Assembly (NCBI GenBank): GCA_964544865.1
Contig: CAZJDV010000059.1
Coordinates: 1 to 16,266 of the forward strand
Source of the DNA: CAZJDV01 sp964544865
GTDB lineage: Bacteria > Chloroflexota > Dehalococcoidia > Lucifugimonadales > CAJWER01
Direction of reading: 5' to 3'
Length of the DNA: 16,266 nt
Position numbers and translations under genes: made by a program. The notes below the pieces were generated by a model. It made no database searches and was not told the DNA's origin. It was given only the letters and a program-made list of their open reading frames with translations. Shown in pieces: positions 13,630-16,266 of the stretch; positions within the stretch are counted from its first letter, which is position 1; each line of letters opens with the position of its first letter.

Positions 13630-14324
13630 ATGAGCACTAATATTCGCTCTGGCGACCGAAATCTATCTGCGAGCCTTCGCTCGTACATACCAGTGCGGGA
13701 CGGCGTCAATGGGGACGAACCCCTTGGAGACGCAGTAGACGTCGAGAAGCACAGCGACGAAGAGCTAATGAGGCTGATTTCTCTGCGAAGCGTCAAGGTG
13801 CTGGAAGCCTTGTACGATCGATACTCCAGGGCGGTCTACTCCTTGCCCTACGCATGCTTCGAGATACATTGGCCGCGGAAGAGGTTCCCCAGGACGCGTT
13901 TTTCAGCGTTTGGCGAAGGGCGTCCAGCTATCATCCGGAGAGAGGCAAGGTTAGCACCTGGCTCTTTAGCGTCGGCCGCCATAGGATGATTGACGAGGTG
14001 CGGCGACGACGACGGCGGCAGCAGATGCAGGTCAATTACGATGTCGACCTGGTGGGCCAGTCGGCCGACGACTCGAACGACCCCGTCAGGTACACCGCCG
14101 TCCGCATGCAGAGAGGCAAGCTGGATGAGGCCCTTTCCACGTTGAGGAAAGAGCAGCGGGAGGTAGTGGTGCTGGCCTACTTCGGGGGACTGACCCATTC
14201 TGAGATCGCCAGAAGATTGGACCAGCCGCTGGGGACGGTGAAGACTAGGATGCGTTTGGCGCTCAAGAAGCTAAGGGCGGTCCTGGGCCCGCAGGCTCGG
14301 GAATGGGCGGAGCATGGACTGTAG
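13630..14324 (+). pseudogene. ECF-type RNA polymerase sigma factor, frameshifted
   Basis: The N-terminal frame (ATG 13630) reads SDEELMRLISLRSVKVLEAL and YDRYSRAVYSLPYA, the start of sigma region 2. At about 13851-13853 the frame breaks: one missing base in TACGCATG. The next frame continues as MLRDTLAAEEVPQDAFFSVW, STWLFSVGRHRMIDEVRRR (regions 2.2-2.4) and then region 4, LRKEQREVVVLAYFGGLTHS and GTVKTRMRLALKKLR, to TAG 14322-14324. Restoring one base gives a 231-aa sigma factor, somewhat long for ECF because of about 40 extra N-terminal residues. The end overlaps the anti-sigma start by 11 nt, the usual coupled arrangement. An ATG sits exactly at the break (13854), but a product from it would lack half of region 2. 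Programmed frameshifting is not supported by any slippery heptamer. Confidence 0.8.
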
Positions 14325-15140
14325 AGAGGCCCAAGAGCAGTTCTCACCATTTCTCCTCGGAGCGTTGGACACCGAGGATCTCTTCGCGATGGACAGGCAC
14401 GTCGACCGCTGCGTCCGCTGCGGCGTAAAGCTGCGTGCCGAGGGCGAGATCATGACCGGCCTGGCCTACGGAGTGCCGCAGCTCAAGCCCCGGCCCGTGT
14501 AAAGCGCCGGCTACTCGCGAGAATCAAGCCCGAGGCGGCAGGCCTCCTGTCGGGGGAAAATGGCCTCTGGCGACGGCTTGTTCCGGACCCGGCCGGCCGG
14601 CGTAGCGCCCAAATGGGCATGGCGATGGCATCGTTAGCGGTCGCTGTGCTGGTGCTGGGCGGCGTCTAGACCAATGGACGCCTCGACGCGGCAGCGGAGA
14701 GGAGCGTGGCAAAGCCCGTCGCGGCGGCGGTGACGAGCGAGCTCGCCGAGGCGCTGCAGGACCAGCTATATCTTGCCTATACGGCAGCGGCGAAAGGGAT
14801 GGCCGTCGAAGAACTCTCGGCGACGCGTCGATCGGACTATGCCCGCGGGATGTTCCTGGTGCCGAAGACCGGCGACTCGGCCCTCGTCGCGGTCCTTGGA
14901 CTTCCTGCTCTCCCGAGAGGTTTCGCTTACCGCGTCTGGCTGATAGCCGAGGGCCGCCGGTACAGCGCCGGCTCCTTCACTGTAGACTCCACGGGCTACG
15001 GATACATCAACATCAAACTCTTTGCTCCCCTCGCCGAGCTCGACGCTATCGCTGTCACAATAAAACGGGTGGGCGAAAGCAAGAGGGGAGATGGAAGCTC
15101 CCCCGGCACCGGAAGGACGGTTCTAAGGGGCGGCCTGTAA
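14314..15140 (+). pseudogene. RskA-type anti-sigma factor, frameshift plus amber stop
   Basis: The gene encodes a membrane anti-sigma factor that would hold the upstream sigma factor inactive. The N-terminus MDCREAQEQF and HVDRCVRC (residues 29-36) is a zinc-binding ZAS/zf-HC2 domain with Cys3, His29, Cys33 and Cys36. The frame breaks at 14497-14502 with TAA. One base over it continues RLLARIKPEAAGLL, then one transmembrane helix (14613-14666, MGMAMASLAVAVLVLGGV), then TAG at 14667-14669 where a Trp or Gln codon is likely original. Behind the stop the same frame encodes the RskA C-terminal domain: GMFLVPKTGDSALVAVLGLP, YRVWLIAEG, YSAGSFTVD, AVTIKRVGES. Repaired length is about 275 aa. As it stands only the 62-aa cytoplasmic zinc finger can be made, which lacks the membrane anchor. 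Confidence 0.8.
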
Positions 15141-15218
15141 GAATCTGTGATAAGCTACGCCCCTAGAGCCTATGCGAAACGCTCGGCTTGTGGTAGGGTT
15201 AGCAGCGAGCAATCCGTA

Positions 15219-15233
15219 AGACCCTTTCGGTCT
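15219..15233 (+). other. Small hairpin upstream of the secreted-protein gene
   Basis: AGACC and GGTCT form a perfect 5-bp stem with a 5-nt loop just before the purine-rich ribosome site (15234-15246). It may lie in the 5' leader of the last gene. A second inverted pair, GGGGCG (15127-15132) and CGCCCC (15158-15163), spans the anti-sigma stop. No clear promoter is seen in 15141-15253. Confidence 0.3.
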
Positions 15234-15253
15234 AGAGGAGGAGAGGCGCGATC

Positions 15254-16266
15254 ATGTCCAGCCCAAAATTGATTCTTTCTTTGGTCATCGTGCTGCTATT
15301 GGCCGTGTCCGTTGGGACCGTAATCGCCCAGGAACCTACGCTCATAAGCGAAGATGCGTTCACCGGCACAGCCATAATTTGGGATGACCAATCGTTGAGC
15401 GACGCTATTACCTATGCATTGACTAACGTACCGGCTGCCAGCCCGGGTGCCGAGTATGTAGGGTGGCTTGTTTCCGGCGATGGCTCGAGGAAACTAAGTA
15501 CCGGGATCATGGAGGTTGTGGAGGACGGCACCGTCAGCCACATCTTCAACAGTGAGAATCCACGATATACCGGTGAGAACCTTGTACAGAATTACAGCAA
15601 GGTCGTGGTTACGCAGGAAGCGGTGGGGACTGATCCCGACGAGCCGGCGGGGCCGACTGCGTTCTCCTATGAGATCCCCTCTGGCGCGTTGGGCCATATT
15701 AGACACCTACTGAGCGATTGGCCGGTCGGAACCGGAGCGGGCATCCTGACCAACCTCCAGCTGCAGCTTCAAGTCGCCATTACTCACGCTAATCTAGCGA
15801 ACGACCAGACCACACTCGCGGCGGTCTATAGCCATCTGGAGCACGTGATCAACGCGATCGAAGGTCCCAGCGGCGATAACTACGGCGACCTGGATGGCAA
15901 TGGCTCTATCGAGGACTTCGGTGACAAAATCGGGGTGATACTGCACGCCCAGGACCGCAAGCACGCAGGGTTCGCGGCCGGTGCGGCTCTCGGCGACGAG
16001 GCGTTGGAGATGCATGGGGTAGCCGTCGACGTGAACGGAAAGAACGCCGAGGACCTGGCCGCGCAGGCCGTGAAAGAGGCGTTGTTTGCAATGGATGAGA
16101 CGGACCTGTCCTTCGCCAAGATATCGGTGGCTGGAATCATCGGATTTCTGGAGAACGCCCAGAACGGCGTTGACAAAGACGCCAGCGGCACGATCGAATC
16201 GGTGCTAGGCGAAGGCGGCGCCGCGCAGGCGTACGTCGAGGCCCAGTTGATGGCGACTTACAACCT
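15254..16266 (+). CDS. Secreted protein with RskA-like domain and EF-hand-like loops, 3' partial
   Basis: The frame runs from ATG 15254, behind AGGAGGAGAGG, to the window edge without a stop (337 complete codons). Residues 1-25 form a signal peptide with a long hydrophobic stretch and a probable cleavage after VIA. Residues 55-115 contain YVGWLVSGDGSRKLSTGIME and YSKVVVTQEAVG, spaced like the YxxWLI...SAG...V...AVT pattern of the RskA C-terminal domain. A helical part follows (HIRHLLSDWP, LTNLQLQLQVAITHAN, HLEHVINAIEGP). A calcium-loop-like segment DLDGNGSIEDFGD begins at Asp212 and a second, DKDASGTIES, at Asp307; both lack the usual acidic residue at position 12. I associate this layout with Chloroflexota exported proteins that accompany ECF sigma loci. 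It is probably extracytoplasmic; function is unknown. It is intact as far as visible, unlike the two genes before it. Confidence 0.75.
   Translation, partial: MSSPKLILSLVIVLLLAVSVGTVIAQEPTLISEDAFTGTAIIWDDQSLSDAITYALTNVPAASPGAEYVGWLVSGDGSRKLSTGIMEVVEDGTVSHIFNSENPRYTGENLVQNYSKVVVTQEAVGTDPDEPAGPTAFSYEIPSGALGHIRHLLSDWPVGTGAGILTNLQLQLQVAITHANLANDQTTLAAVYSHLEHVINAIEGPSGDNYGDLDGNGSIEDFGDKIGVILHAQDRKHAGFAAGAALGDEALEMHGVAVDVNGKNAEDLAAQAVKEALFAMDETDLSFAKISVAGIIGFLENAQNGVDKDASGTIESVLGEGGAAQAYVEAQLMATYN

Noticed and set aside
13840..13860. Programmed ribosomal frameshift in the sigma factor
   Set aside because: No slippery heptamer, downstream pseudoknot or internal ribosome site is visible; the anti-sigma gene beside it is also broken.
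6996..14669. UAG read as an amino acid (stop-codon recoding), because two broken genes contain in-frame TAG
   Set aside because: Intact genes here end in TAG (stops at 2009, 6891 and 8633), and both genes with internal TAG also have frameshifts. Decay or error explains them better.

Overview
The window is GC-rich bacterial DNA. Several traits suggest a Chloroflexota-like bacterium of the Dehalococcoidia/SAR202 type: corrinoid/folate C1 genes without a methanogen context, an RskA-type anti-sigma factor, a two-gene nucleotidyltransferase cassette and a secreted EF-hand-like protein of a kind I associate with that phylum. This placement is inference from gene families; there is no rRNA or other phylogenetic marker. 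I found no tRNA, rRNA, CRISPR array or complete insertion sequence.

Region 1 (1-6891, + strand) is an intact methyl-transfer cluster. In order it holds a UroD-type (MtaA/MtbA-like) methyltransferase cut by the window edge, a pterin-binding (DHPS-fold) methyltransferase, a cap-plus-B12-binding corrinoid protein, an 80-aa four-cysteine protein, a fused homocysteine methyltransferase/methylenetetrahydrofolate reductase, and a [2Fe-2S]-ASKHA protein of the corrinoid-reactivation (RACo/RamA) family. Together these look like a cobalamin-dependent methionine synthase taken apart into separate genes: homocysteine, folate and B12 modules are all present. The AdoMet-binding reactivation domain of MetH is absent from this set, and an ATP-dependent reactivase is present instead. 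The MTHFR half would supply methyl-THF, and the UroD-type protein could add or withdraw methyl groups through the corrinoid protein. A clear promoter lies before the corrinoid gene, and a second candidate -10 lies before the pterin methyltransferase.

Region 2 (6892-9272) mixes intact and broken genes. A nucleotidyltransferase/small-partner cassette carries a premature stop and frameshifts. An intact D-2-hydroxyacid dehydrogenase faces a macro-domain gene with two frameshifts. An 80-bp imperfect palindromic repeat closes the region.

Region 3 (9273-13317, - strand) has an SDR oxidoreductase, about 820 bp without a credible gene, a calcineurin-like phosphoesterase and a zinc alcohol dehydrogenase. 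The gene-poor stretch contains an array of TGGGACA-like heptamers at exact helical spacing. Between the phosphoesterase and the alcohol dehydrogenase is a +strand promoter-plus-terminator unit with no ORF, a candidate small RNA.

Region 4 (13318-16266, + strand) has an ECF sigma factor with a frameshift, overlapping an RskA-type anti-sigma factor with a frameshift and an amber stop. It ends with a secreted protein, open at the window edge, whose N-terminal domain resembles the RskA C-terminal domain and which carries two EF-hand-like loops.

Every lesion lies in 6950-15140 and none in the methyl-transfer cluster. That fits local gene decay, but indel errors in the assembly must be excluded first.
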